Assembly: GCA_964627455.1 (NCBI GenBank) | Contig: CAZVKC010000027.1 | Coordinates: 1 to 64,000 of the forward strand | DNA from: F-183 sp964627455 | Lineage (GTDB): Bacteria; Acidobacteriota; Terriglobia; Bryobacterales; Bryobacteraceae | DNA: 64,000 bases | Reading direction: 5' to 3' | Part shown: positions 1 through 8,043 of the stretch, in pieces | How positions within the stretch are numbered: the stretch's first letter is position 1 | Layout: each line of letters begins with the position of its first letter | The notes under the pieces: model-generated | Database searches by the model: none | What the model was told of the DNA's origin: nothing | What the model saw: the letters and a program-made list of their open reading frames with translations, nothing else | Made by a program: the position numbers and the translations under genes

Positions 1-21
1 TTCCAACGAATTGGCGGCAGC

Positions 22-492
22 GTGAAGCAAGTACAGTTGATCACCGACGGTTCCTGCCTGGGGAACCCGGGTAAGGGCGGATGGGCCTGCATCCTGCGGT
101 TCAAGCAATACAAGAAAGAAATGTATGGGTGCGAGGCGCACACCACGAACAACCGCATGGAGTTGCAGGCGGCAGTCGAAGGGCTGCAGGCGCTGAAAGA
201 GACATGCGAGGTCGAGATCATCACCGACTCGAACTACATGAAGAACGGCATCACGACGTGGATCCACGGCTGGAAGCGCAACGGCTGGAAGACCAAGGAC
301 AAGAAGCCGGTGTCGAACCAGGATCTGTGGATGCTGCTCGATGAGTTGAACTCGCGCCACAAGACCACCTGGGCCTGGACCAAAGGCCACGCCACGCACG
401 AAGACAACAACAGGTGTGACGAGCTGGCACAGCGCGCGGCGCGGGAACAAATTTCACACGTGTCGACCGAATGGTCACGCGGAACCTCGTAA
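22..492 (+). CDS. rnhA: Ribonuclease HI
   Basis: This enzyme cuts the RNA strand of RNA:DNA hybrids (R-loops, Okazaki primers) in the cytoplasm. The 156-aa length and the full catalytic set match bacterial RNase HI: Asp9 in TDG, Glu47 in NNRMELQA, Asp69 in TDSN, His123 in KGHA and Asp133 in RCDELA. This is the same spacing as the E. coli enzyme (10/48/70/124/134). The basic loop (GWKRNGWK) after the third motif is also present. The start is GTG. The first bases of the window may be the tail of an upstream gene (…LAAA then TGA at 23-25) overlapping this start as GTGA, which cannot be verified from 21 bases. Confidence 0.96.
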   Translation: MKQVQLITDGSCLGNPGKGGWACILRFKQYKKEMYGCEAHTTNNRMELQAAVEGLQALKETCEVEIITDSNYMKNGITTWIHGWKRNGWKTKDKKPVSNQDLWMLLDELNSRHKTTWAWTKGHATHEDNNRCDELAQRAAREQISHVSTEWSRGTS

Positions 493-494
493 AA

Positions 495-519
495 CCGGGC
501 TTTTTTCGCTGGCGCCCGG
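495..519 (+). other. Inverted repeat after rnhA
   Basis: CCGGGC (495-500) and GCCCGG (514-519) can pair around a 13-base loop that contains six T. It sits directly after the rnhA stop and before the TonB-like gene. It is not a canonical terminator because the T run lies inside the loop, but it could form a hairpin in a shared transcript. Confidence 0.3.
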
Positions 520-541
520 ATTGCAATCCCGTGCAGCCAGT

Positions 542-1300
542 ATGCGTCCAGAATCCTTTGCAGTCTCGATTGCACTGCACGTCGCGGCTCTCGGCAGCAT
601 CGTGTTGCTGCTGCATGTTGCCGGGCGAGGCGCGTTTCAACCTCCGCAACTCATCGCGACCAACACACTCGAACCCCGCAAAATAACCAAGCTGTATGCG
701 CCCGCTCCCGTCTCTCGGAAGGAGGCGCCGAGCCACGGCAATCCGGGCGGCGGATCGCTGTCGCCGCTGCCTGTGCGCAAGGGTGAGCCTCGCGCATTCC
801 GGCCTCCTGTGGCGGCGCCGCGTGAGTCGAAGATGGTGATGCCGATGGTCTTCGAAGACGCGCCGAAAATCGCGCTGGGCGGGGATCCGAATGGACGCGT
901 GGGCGTGACGGGCGCGGGTCCGGGATTGTGGGGTTTCGGCGGTCCGGGGAATGGCGGGGTTCCGCGGCCGGGGCCGGGCCCGGGCGGGCACGGAGGTCCG
1001 GGCGGAGAGGGCGATGGCGTGGTCGCGCGTCCGTCGCGCTGGCCGCAACTGGTGCAGAAGATCGAGCCCGAGTATTCGGAACCCGCGCGTAAAGCGCGCT
1101 TTCAGGGCAGCGTATTGCTTGCGTGCGATGTCGGTACAGACGGGCGTCCGCGCAACATACGCGTGGTGCGTGGACTCGGCATGGGCCTCGACGAGAAGGC
1201 AATGGATGCGGTGTCGACCTGGAAGTTCCGGCCCGCGCTGCTGAACGGGCGTCCCGTGGCGGCTCCGATTACGGTGGAGGTCAATTTCCGCCTGCTGTAA
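542..1300 (+). CDS. TonB-like energy-transducing protein
   Basis: A 252-aa inner-membrane protein with the TonB plan. It has one N-terminal membrane helix (about residues 5-25), a Pro/Gly-rich periplasmic linker (about 40-165) and a C-terminal TonB domain (about 170-252) with the family pattern 'PEYSEPARKARFQGSVLL…VDGRPRNIRVVRGLG…DEKAMDAVSTWKFRPAL'-like blocks. TonB proteins pass energy from the ExbBD motor to outer-membrane receptors; an Oar-like receptor lies 19 kb away at 20397. The ATG at 542 is chosen because it starts the membrane anchor, while an open frame extending to 416 overlaps rnhA. No exbB/exbD is adjacent, so it may be one of several TonB paralogues. Confidence 0.85.
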   Translation: MRPESFAVSIALHVAALGSIVLLLHVAGRGAFQPPQLIATNTLEPRKITKLYAPAPVSRKEAPSHGNPGGGSLSPLPVRKGEPRAFRPPVAAPRESKMVMPMVFEDAPKIALGGDPNGRVGVTGAGPGLWGFGGPGNGGVPRPGPGPGGHGGPGGEGDGVVARPSRWPQLVQKIEPEYSEPARKARFQGSVLLACDVGTDGRPRNIRVVRGLGMGLDEKAMDAVSTWKFRPALLNGRPVAAPITVEVNFRLL

Positions 1301-2593
1301 TCAATTGACGGTGATGCGCAACTGCGCGGCGACGGGACCTTCGGGTTGCCCCGGCGTCACGACATATACGGCGTTGCCGAGCGTTTCCGAGACCTGGCTG
1401 CGCGTTTGCGCCGGAGGCGTGCTGGCGGCCTGTTGCGCCGAGAGCACGACGACGAGGTCGAGCGTGCCTCGTGTGAGTTTCAGGGGCGCGGTGCGGGCAT
1501 CGAAGAGCGTCTGCGAGGCGAGCGGAAGCGCCTGCCAGCCGGATCCCTGCTTTTGCAGTATGGCGACGATGCCGCCGGCGTTTTTGTTGACGGCGATGAC
1601 GATTTCGTCGCCTTCTTCAAAGCGCGTATCGATGCGAGTGGCGATGAACTGGCCTTGCGAATTGCGGCGCAGGATCTCGTAGCGGATGCCGGGGTTCCGG
1701 GCGATCGACCGCGTTGGGGCGATCGCATCCGCCGGCGGTGCGGCGGCGCCTCCGGCCGTGTTCTCTGCCGCTCGTGTCTTCGCCATCGTGCGCGGCGGTT
1801 CCGGCTGGTCACGCCGTTGTTGCGCGTCTTTTTCCGCGACGCGTCCCATCTGCGAGAAGGCGGCTCGCGCGGGTCCACCGGGCAACTGCTGTTGTTGTTG
1901 CTGCTCCATCTGCGTTTGACGGTATTGCGCGAGGTACAGTTGGCTGGCCGTTGGCGCCGGCAGACGCTGTGTATCCAGCACCGGCGCCTGCGGCTGCGGT
2001 GGCGCTGCTGCTGCCGCGAGTTGTGGCGCGGGGGCTTCGGCTTCCTTCTTCTTGTCCGTGGACTTCGACTCTTCGCCCCGTGCTTCGGTGGCGACAACCG
2101 GGGCCGGGGGAGGCGGCGCCGGGGCGGCGGCTGGTTTTGGTGCGGCTTTGGGCGCCGGTTGATTCGCGACCCTGGCATCCGCGACTTCCACCGGCGGCTC
2201 TTTCGTCTTCGCGGGCGCTGCGGAGGATTCCGATTTCACGGCGGCGACCTGCGCCGCGGGCTTCGTTTCGGTGGTCTTCTGCAGGCTGATGACGGTGACG
2301 ATCGTCAGCGCGGCTGCGGCGGTGACGAGTCCCGAGGTCCATTGCCAGGACAGCGGCCAGAGTCCACCCTTCTGTTTCTCTGGAACTGGCGGCGCGACTT
2401 CGTCCAGCGCGGCGCGCAGGAATCCGCGCGATTGCGGATCGTCGAGGATCTCTTTGAGCGCCTGCTCATCGGCGAGCGCGTCGAACAATTCCTGGTCTTC
2501 GAGCGCAGCGTCGAACAGCAGTTTCTGCTCTGCAGGCGTGAGGGTACCCGCGGCGTATCCGCCGAGAAGATTTCGGATGTCTTCCCGTCTCAT
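1301..2593 (-). CDS. Membrane anti-sigma-factor-like protein
   Basis: A 430-aa protein, probably the anti-sigma partner of the ECF sigma gene it overlaps (ATGA at 2590-2593). Residues 1-65 form a short helical cytoplasmic segment (RREDIRNLLGGYAAGTL…) without the HxxxCxxC zinc motif of ZAS anti-sigmas. A single membrane helix follows at about 80-102, then a long Ala/Pro/Gln-rich periplasmic region with a run of six Gln (near 230). A C-terminal beta domain (about 310-430) resembles DUF4384-type domains, with a 'GDEIVIAV…GIVAIL' core. It would hold sigma at the membrane and sense an envelope signal. Function is inferred from position and layout, because the N-terminal domain is not a clear family match. 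It ends one base from the convergent TonB-like gene. Confidence 0.7.
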   Translation of the reverse strand: MRREDIRNLLGGYAAGTLTPAEQKLLFDAALEDQELFDALADEQALKEILDDPQSRGFLRAALDEVAPPVPEKQKGGLWPLSWQWTSGLVTAAAALTIVTVISLQKTTETKPAAQVAAVKSESSAAPAKTKEPPVEVADARVANQPAPKAAPKPAAAPAPPPPAPVVATEARGEESKSTDKKKEAEAPAPQLAAAAAPPQPQAPVLDTQRLPAPTASQLYLAQYRQTQMEQQQQQQLPGGPARAAFSQMGRVAEKDAQQRRDQPEPPRTMAKTRAAENTAGGAAAPPADAIAPTRSIARNPGIRYEILRRNSQGQFIATRIDTRFEEGDEIVIAVNKNAGGIVAILQKQGSGWQALPLASQTLFDARTAPLKLTRGTLDLVVVLSAQQAASTPPAQTRSQVSETLGNAVYVVTPGQPEGPVAAQLRITVN

Positions 2594-3102
2594 CGCGGTT
2601 TTCCCTCCCAACTTCCACCCATCAATTCGAGCAACTGCTTGCGGCAGCGGAAATCCCACGTGTAGACCGTGTTGATCGATTCCGCCTCGAGCAGCTTCTG
2701 GATCTGCCCGAACGACTTTCCTTCCAGCTTCCAGGCCAGGATCTTGCGGCAGCGTTCACCCAGTTGCTGCATGGCCTTTGCGAGCGTTTCCAGCCGCTCC
2801 TTGCGTTCCGCGGACTCCGCCGGATCTGGACCCCCATCCGCCAGCGGCATCTCGTCCACCGACGCCTGCGAGTGTTCCCCGTGCCGGTACGACTTGCGCC
2901 GCGCCGCCATCATCTTGAACCGCATGATTTGCAGCGACAGGGGCAACAGTTCCTCCAGGCTGTCGACATGCCCGTATTTTTCGTGTAGCACCACGAGCAC
3001 CTCCTGCGCCAAATCCTCGGCGGCGTCTCTCTGTATACGGGATGCCGCGAAAGCGACAATCCTTTCACGGAGGCGTTCGAGGATTGCGGCGCCAGCTACC
3101 AC
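2590..3102 (-). CDS. ECF-type RNA polymerase sigma factor
   Basis: A 170-aa sigma-70-family factor with only regions 2 and 4. Region 2 spans about residues 10-75 (AAEDLAQEVLVVLHEKYG…) and region 4 about 105-165, with a helix-turn-helix 'GKSFGQIQKLLEAESINTVYTW'-like stretch. It directs RNA polymerase to a small regulon. The GTG start overlaps the end of the enolase-family gene upstream by 7 bases, and its stop overlaps the anti-sigma start by 4. It is therefore translated as part of a four-gene coupled unit. The region 2/4 linker is long and acidic (DEMPLADGGPDPAESAERKE). Confidence 0.85.
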   Translation of the reverse strand: MVAGAAILERLRERIVAFAASRIQRDAAEDLAQEVLVVLHEKYGHVDSLEELLPLSLQIMRFKMMAARRKSYRHGEHSQASVDEMPLADGGPDPAESAERKERLETLAKAMQQLGERCRKILAWKLEGKSFGQIQKLLEAESINTVYTWDFRCRKQLLELMGGSWEGKPR

Positions 3103-4409
3103 TCAGCGACACTCCCGTCGGGGTGGAAGACGCGGGCCATCGGGATCGTCTTCTGGAATGGATACTTAGTGAGGGCGCGCTCGTCGAGGTCGAAGCCGAG
3201 TCCGGGCTTGGTGGGCAGCGGGAAGCGGCCGTTGACCATGCGCATGGCAGGGAAGCCGAACCACTCTTCCCAGATCTTTTCCTTGGCTTCCGGCACGACG
3301 TAGGAGCAGATTTCCTGCACGAGGAAGTTGGGCACAGCAGCGTCGACGTGCAGCGTCGCCATGCCGCCGATCGGACCTTCGCAGGCGTGCGGCGCGATCT
3401 GCACGGCATGGGCTTCGCACAACGCCGCGGTCTTCCACAATGCGGTGATGCCGCCGACGTGGTTGATGTCCGTTTGGATGATGTCGGCAACGCCCATTTC
3501 CACGAGTTCCGTAACACCATAGGACGCAATCAGCCGCTCGCCCGTTGCAATCGGCGTGCGGGTGCGGCGTGCAATGCGTGCCATCGCTTTCACGTTTTCC
3601 GGCGGGCAGGGCTCTTCGATGAAGAGGAGCTTCAGGGGTTCGACCTCTTTGCAGATGATGGTGGCGACCGACGGACTGGTCTTGGCGTGGAAGTCGCAGC
3701 CGATGTCGATGTTGGGTCCGAGAGCGTCGCGCGTCTCTTCGAGGCGTTTCACGACGGCGGAAATCTTCTTGTTGGACTCGATGAACTCGTACCAGCCGGC
3801 GATGCCGGTCTTGAAGCACGTGACGCCCGTCGATTCCGCCTGGGCGCGGATCTCGCGCAGTTGCGCGGGCGAACTCGCGCGGATGTGATAGTAGCCGCGG
3901 ACGCCGCGGGTATCGTGCGGTCCGCCGAGGAGAGCGTACACGGGCAGGTTGAGGATCTTGCCGCGGAGGTCCCAGAGCGCCTGATCGATGGCGGAGATCG
4001 CGGAGCCCATCACCGGACCCGCGCGATAGAAGCTGTGCACGTACATCGACTGCCAGTGGTGTTCGACGAGCATTGGATCCGCGCCGATGAGGAAGTCGCG
4101 GAAGTCCTCGATGCAGGCCATCACGGCGCCGGCTTTGCCTTCGAGCGTGCCTTCGCCCCAGCCGATGAGTCCCGGTTGATTGGTTTCGATTTTGATGAAG
4201 ACGTAGGGGCGGTCGGCAGCGCCGGGGACGGGTACGCCGAAGACCTTGAAGTTCGTGATGCGGACTTTGGATCCGACACGGTCGAAGGCTTCGGCTCCGA
4301 GCGGGCGGCCTTGCGCTTGCGGCGGTTGCTGTTGTTGGGCCTGGGCGGATGACGCCGCGGCGGCGAGCGCGGCAGGTTGCAGTAAGAAATTGCGGCGTCT
4401 CATTTTCAT
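3096..4409 (-). CDS. Enolase-superfamily dehydratase (galactonate dehydratase-like), Tat signal
   Basis: A 437-aa mandelate racemase/muconate-lactonizing-type enzyme closest in motifs to D-galactonate dehydratase. Metal and catalytic residues are visible: Asp239 and His241 in CDFHAK, Glu265/266 in IEEP, Glu291 in ATGER and His341 in APHACEG. Such enzymes remove water from sugar acids to give 2-keto-3-deoxy acids. Unlike DgoD it begins with a twin-arginine-like leader (MKMRRRNFLLQPAALAAAASSAQAQ), which implies export in folded form. It overlaps the next enolase-like gene (ATGA at 4406-4409) and the sigma gene (7 bases). The true substrate cannot be read from sequence. Confidence 0.87.
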   Translation of the reverse strand: MKMRRRNFLLQPAALAAAASSAQAQQQQPPQAQGRPLGAEAFDRVGSKVRITNFKVFGVPVPGAADRPYVFIKIETNQPGLIGWGEGTLEGKAGAVMACIEDFRDFLIGADPMLVEHHWQSMYVHSFYRAGPVMGSAISAIDQALWDLRGKILNLPVYALLGGPHDTRGVRGYYHIRASSPAQLREIRAQAESTGVTCFKTGIAGWYEFIESNKKISAVVKRLEETRDALGPNIDIGCDFHAKTSPSVATIICKEVEPLKLLFIEEPCPPENVKAMARIARRTRTPIATGERLIASYGVTELVEMGVADIIQTDINHVGGITALWKTAALCEAHAVQIAPHACEGPIGGMATLHVDAAVPNFLVQEICSYVVPEAKEKIWEEWFGFPAMRMVNGRFPLPTKPGLGFDLDERALTKYPFQKTIPMARVFHPDGSVAEW

Positions 4410-5302
4410 GCGTCTACTCCGAGTCCCGGCTTGGTTGGCAGGTCGACGTAACCGTCGCGCACCGGCAGCGGCGAATCGGGCGGGATTTCCTGGATGAAGA
4501 AGTTCGGGATCGACGCGGCGAGGTGCAGCGCGGCGAGGGTTTCAAGGTGCGTGGTTGCGGCTTGCGGCGCGACGGCGACATAGTGGACCTCCGCGAGTGC
4601 GGCGACCTTGCGGCATCCGGGGATCCCGTGTTTGCGCAGCGACGGCCGCACGACGTCGATGGCGCCCACTTTGAGGAACTCCTGGAATTCGATGTCGCCG
4701 AAGCCGAGCGGCGTCACGGTTTCATCGGACATCTTGCGGATGGAGTCGAGGTGATAGCTGACGCAGGGTTCGTTGAACCAGAGCAGGTGAAAGCGTTCGA
4801 GTTCCGCGGCGATGGTGGTGGCTTGGGCGGGCGTGAGGTTGGCTCCGGCGCCGTCGAGTACGAAGTCGGCGTCGGGTTGTGCGTCGCGCAGTTTCGTGAT
4901 GCGCGCGGCGACGGTGCGGGGATCCGAGGATCCGACGGGGACGGCGAAGGCGCGATGTCCCTGCGACCAGAGTTTCTTGAGCGCGGCGGGATCGTCGAGC
5001 GAGGTGCGGGTCATCACGCGGACCTTGTTGCGCGTGGGTCCGCCGAGCACCTGATAGATCGGGGCGCGCGAGTACTTGGCCGTGATGTCGAGGAGCGCCG
5101 TGGTGATGGATCCGGCGAGACTCTCGGGAAGCCGCAGAGCAGCCCATGCGGTGGCGGGATATCCGGCCCCGAGCGTGCGGCGCACCTGATCGAATTCCGC
5201 ATGCAGAAAGGCGCCGAGGGGGCCGAGTCCGGCGAGTCCTTCTGCGGTGGTGACGCGCAGCCGATCGCCCTGGATCGAGACGCTGTTTACCTCTAACGGC
5301 AT
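4406..5302 (-). CDS. Short enolase-superfamily protein
   Basis: A 298-aa relative of the downstream enzyme, about 100 residues shorter because the N-terminal capping domain is reduced. The barrel keeps candidate metal ligands Asp150 (LDGAG), Glu178 (NEP) and an acidic residue where GER is expected (GFGDIEF, Asp203). The Lys acid/base motif of strand 2 is not evident (…RAFAVPVG…), so chemistry may be altered or lost. It has no signal peptide. It is the first gene of a four-gene minus-strand operon, and its start codon is 7 bases from the palindromic -10 element at 5310-5317. It could be a diverged dehydratase or a non-catalytic partner of the neighbouring enzyme. Confidence 0.75.
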   Translation of the reverse strand: MPLEVNSVSIQGDRLRVTTAEGLAGLGPLGAFLHAEFDQVRRTLGAGYPATAWAALRLPESLAGSITTALLDITAKYSRAPIYQVLGGPTRNKVRVMTRTSLDDPAALKKLWSQGHRAFAVPVGSSDPRTVAARITKLRDAQPDADFVLDGAGANLTPAQATTIAAELERFHLLWFNEPCVSYHLDSIRKMSDETVTPLGFGDIEFQEFLKVGAIDVVRPSLRKHGIPGCRKVAALAEVHYVAVAPQAATTHLETLAALHLAASIPNFFIQEIPPDSPLPVRDGYVDLPTKPGLGVDA

Positions 5303-5309
5303 GCGACGA

Positions 5310-5317
5310 AGTATACT
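5310..5317. promoter_or_regulatory. Palindromic -10 element of a divergent promoter
   Basis: AGTATACT is its own reverse complement, so each strand offers a -10 hexamer TATACT (5312-5317 on plus, 5315-5310 on minus). Plus-strand ATG 5326 follows after 8 bases and minus-strand ATG 5302 after 7 bases. Usual -10 to start-site spacing would put transcription starts on or beside both start codons, giving leaderless messages from one shared site. Confidence 0.55.
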
Positions 5318-5325
5318 ACGCCTGA

Positions 5326-6276
5326 ATGCGTACTCTGGCGTTGACGGTGTTGCTGGTTCCCGCGATGTTTGCGGCGGATAAAGATTTCAATGGACGTTGG
5401 GACATCAAGGTCCTCAATGAGCCGCGCTCGCGCGTGTGGTGGCTCGAAGTGGAGGGCGCGGGCGGATCCGCGGTGAAGGGTTCGTTCGTGGGCGCTCCCG
5501 GCGGGCAGGTGGATCCCGTGCCGGTGATGACGATCCGCAACGGCGTGCTCGAATGGTCGTTCACGCGCGGCTACAAGCCTGGCAAGGGCGAGAAGGAGCG
5601 CAAGGGGACATACCACGCGAAGATCGAGAACGGGAAACTGGTGGGCGCTCTGGAGGTGGAAGGATTTCCGGAAGGCATGCGCAGATTCGAAGGGGTCCGC
5701 GCGCCGAAGATTGACGAGAAGGACGACGGCAAGTGGAAGCCGGGGACTCCGCTCGAGTTGTTCAACGGCAAGGATCTGACGGGGTTCCGCGCGATGGTCA
5801 AAGGCGTCGATCTCGGCTGGTGGGTGAACAACGGATTGCTGAGCAACAAGGCCGGCGCCAACAACCTGGTGACAGACGCGAAGTTCTGGAATTTCGATTT
5901 GCACGTGGAGTTCCGGCTGGGGAAGGGAAGCAATTCCGGCATCGGTCTGCGCGGGCGTTACGAAGTGCAGATCTTTGACGATTACGGGCAGGCGCCGAGC
6001 ATGCACGGCATGGGCGCTTTGTACAGCCGCATCGCGCCGAAGGTGAGCGCGGCGAAGGCTCCGGGTGAATGGCAGACGTTTGATATTCGCTTGATCGGCC
6101 GCACGGTGACGGTTGTATTGAATGGACAGAAGATCATCGATCGCGGCGAGATCGCGGGATTGACGGCGATCGCGAATGATTGCGACGAGGCGCTGCCGGG
6201 TCCGATCAGCATTCAAGGCGATCACGGCGCGGTGGAGTTCCGCAAGCTGACTCTCACGCCGCTGACGAGGAAGTAG
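5326..6276 (+). CDS. Secreted DUF1080 (3-keto-disaccharide hydrolase-like) protein
   Basis: A 316-aa protein with a short signal peptide (about residues 1-17, ending MFAADKDF). An N-terminal beta domain (about 20-130) is followed by a C-terminal DUF1080 concanavalin-like fold (about 140-316; 'ELFNGKDLTGFRAM' and 'GSNSGIGLRGRYEVQIFDDYG' are typical family blocks). Characterised DUF1080 members hydrolyse 3-keto-glycosides made by periplasmic Gfo/Idh/MocA oxidoreductases; one of these lies at 8044. It is divergent from the enolase-sigma operon with only 23 bases between start codons, so the two transcripts probably share control. The gene 5 bases downstream is probably co-transcribed. Confidence 0.85.
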   Translation: MRTLALTVLLVPAMFAADKDFNGRWDIKVLNEPRSRVWWLEVEGAGGSAVKGSFVGAPGGQVDPVPVMTIRNGVLEWSFTRGYKPGKGEKERKGTYHAKIENGKLVGALEVEGFPEGMRRFEGVRAPKIDEKDDGKWKPGTPLELFNGKDLTGFRAMVKGVDLGWWVNNGLLSNKAGANNLVTDAKFWNFDLHVEFRLGKGSNSGIGLRGRYEVQIFDDYGQAPSMHGMGALYSRIAPKVSAAKAPGEWQTFDIRLIGRTVTVVLNGQKIIDRGEIAGLTAIANDCDEALPGPISIQGDHGAVEFRKLTLTPLTRK

Positions 6277-6280
6277 GGAA

Positions 6281-7384
6281 ATGTTTCGGAGTTTGATTGC
6301 GTTGTGCGGAATCGCTGTGGCTGCGGTGGCCGCGCAGAACGTGGGGAGTTCGTCGATCGAAGTCACGCCGGAGAAGATCCGGTTGATGGAGCAGGTGATC
6401 TCGTCGCGGATGTCGGCGTTGAGTATTCCAGGCGTGAGCGTGGGCATCGGCGTCGGGCGCGAGGTGAAGTGGACTGCAGCCTACGGGCTGTCCGACATGG
6501 AAAACCTGGTGCCGATGAAGACCACGACGATGGTCCGTACGGGGTCGCTGTCGAAGCCGATCACGGCGGTGGCGGCGATGCAGTTGGTCGAACAGGGACG
6601 GTTGTTGCTGGATGTCGAGGTGCAACGGTATGTGCCGTCGTTTCCATTGAAGCAATGGCCGCTGCGGATCCGGCATTTGCTCGCGCATCAGGGTGGGATC
6701 CGGTCGTATCAGGGGGACGAGATCCAAAGTACGAAATACTATTCGACGATCCTGCGCGGGCTGGAAATTTTCGACAAGGATCCGCTGCTGTTCGAACCCG
6801 GCACGAAATATCAGTACACGACGTACGGCTTCAATCTGCTGGGCGCGGCGATCGAGTCGGCGGCGGGCATGCCGTTCATGGAATACCTGCGTGAGAAGGT
6901 GTTCAAGCCCGCGCGCATGGCGACGATCGATTCGGACGACACGTTCCGGATCATTGCGAACCGTTCGCGCGGCTATCGCTTGAACAACGACCGCGTGCTG
7001 ACCAACTGCGGACTCGCCGATACGAGTTACAAGGTCCCCGGCGGCGGGTTGATTGCGCGGGCGGAGGATCTGGTGCGGTTCGGCATCGGCGTGCAAACCA
7101 ATGCGCTGTTGCGGCGCGACACCGTGAATACGATGCTCACGCCGCAGCGGTTTAAGGATGGGTCCCAGAGCGGCTGGGCGCTCGGCTGGGGTGTCGAAAC
7201 GGTCGATGGACATCGCCGTTTCGGGCACACCGGAGGTCAGCAGGGCGTCACCACGCACCTGGTTCTGTATCCCGAAGGACTCGTAATTGCGGTGATGACG
7301 AACCTCGAGCAGGCGCGGATTCAGGACATCACGAACGGCCTGGCGCGGATCCTGCTGCCGGCGGCGCAGGCCTCTTCGAATTAG
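6281..7384 (+). CDS. Serine hydrolase, class C beta-lactamase family
   Basis: A 367-aa exported protein (signal about 1-19) of the beta-lactamase/D-Ala-D-Ala carboxypeptidase/esterase group (PF00144). The nucleophile motif S89-L-S-K92 (GSLSKP), a Tyr motif (QYTTYGFN, near 180) and the third motif HTGG (near 320) are all present, so it should be active. Family members range from penicillin-binding hydrolases to esterases and peptidases, and sequence alone does not decide. It follows the DUF1080 gene by 4 bases, so the two are likely co-transcribed. Its 3' end overlaps the convergent lipoprotein gene by 4 bases. Confidence 0.88.
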   Translation: MFRSLIALCGIAVAAVAAQNVGSSSIEVTPEKIRLMEQVISSRMSALSIPGVSVGIGVGREVKWTAAYGLSDMENLVPMKTTTMVRTGSLSKPITAVAAMQLVEQGRLLLDVEVQRYVPSFPLKQWPLRIRHLLAHQGGIRSYQGDEIQSTKYYSTILRGLEIFDKDPLLFEPGTKYQYTTYGFNLLGAAIESAAGMPFMEYLREKVFKPARMATIDSDDTFRIIANRSRGYRLNNDRVLTNCGLADTSYKVPGGGLIARAEDLVRFGIGVQTNALLRRDTVNTMLTPQRFKDGSQSGWALGWGVETVDGHRRFGHTGGQQGVTTHLVLYPEGLVIAVMTNLEQARIQDITNGLARILLPAAQASSN

Positions 7385-7968
7385 AAGCCGGTGGGCGAAG
7401 GTTGGATTCCCGCGGCGTCCGTCGTGCGGCGGTAGACCTGCGGGGCGCTCCACAACTGCGGATCCCCGGAATAGCGCGAGAGGAACTGCTGCAGGCGCGG
7501 GCTGGACGCCGTGAGAATCAGACGGCCGTTCTTTTCGCCGAGGCGCGTGTAGCTGAGTCCCTGGACGCGTTTTTGTTCGAGCATTTCCGAGAGGGCGTCC
7601 TCTTCGATGGAGGAGATTTCCACCTCGTCGTTGCCGTTCAAACGCAGCTTGAGGACGCCGTGGGGAAAGAGCGCGGAACCGAGTTTGTCGCCTGCGCCGG
7701 ATTCCTGATAATCGAGAAACAAAGCGCCACCGAGGCGGAATAGAGTCGCCGGGGCGCGATCCTTGCATTCGGGGTCGCAAGTGGCAATGGTGTAGCGGGA
7801 ATCCGCGACGTGCCGGACCTCCCAGGTGTCGTCGCCGTTGGTCCAATAGCCTTCAATGACGGGCTCTTCATACAAATCACCAGACGTGTAGAAGGGGTGC
7901 AGCGCGGGTCCGCAGGCAGACGTCAAGAGGAGCGCCGCGCCGAGTGAGCCGATCGAAAGAGCTTTCAT
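7381..7968 (-). CDS. Hypothetical lipoprotein
   Basis: A 195-aa protein starting at ATG 7968 with a lipoprotein signal (MKALSIGSLGAALLLTSAC). The lipobox Leu-Thr-Ser-Ala-Cys would place it in the membrane through Cys19. The mature part is beta-rich and contains two Cys (ATCDPECKD) that could form a disulfide. I recognise no family. A longer frame to 8016 would bury the signal peptide and is not preferred. It lies between a serine hydrolase (convergent, 4-base overlap) and an oxidoreductase gene on the same strand. Confidence 0.75.
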   Translation of the reverse strand: MKALSIGSLGAALLLTSACGPALHPFYTSGDLYEEPVIEGYWTNGDDTWEVRHVADSRYTIATCDPECKDRAPATLFRLGGALFLDYQESGAGDKLGSALFPHGVLKLRLNGNDEVEISSIEEDALSEMLEQKRVQGLSYTRLGEKNGRLILTASSPRLQQFLSRYSGDPQLWSAPQVYRRTTDAAGIQPSPTGF

Positions 7969-8043
7969 GGTTCCACAGTAAGGCGGATTGCGGCGCGCGT
8001 GGTCACCGTGCGGCAAAGGATTTGTCTGCGAATTGTCAGGCGG

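Noticed and set aside
1..25. 3' end of an upstream gene overlapping rnhA as GTGA
   Set aside because: Only seven codons are visible, too few to support a feature.
1301..2659. Start of the anti-sigma-like gene at 2659
   Set aside because: The extra 22 residues come from inside the sigma gene. ATG 2593 gives the typical ATGA overlap.
6281..7384. Antibiotic-resistance beta-lactamase
   Set aside because: The class C family fold is clear, but it includes many esterases and peptidases. Nothing in sequence or neighbourhood points to resistance.
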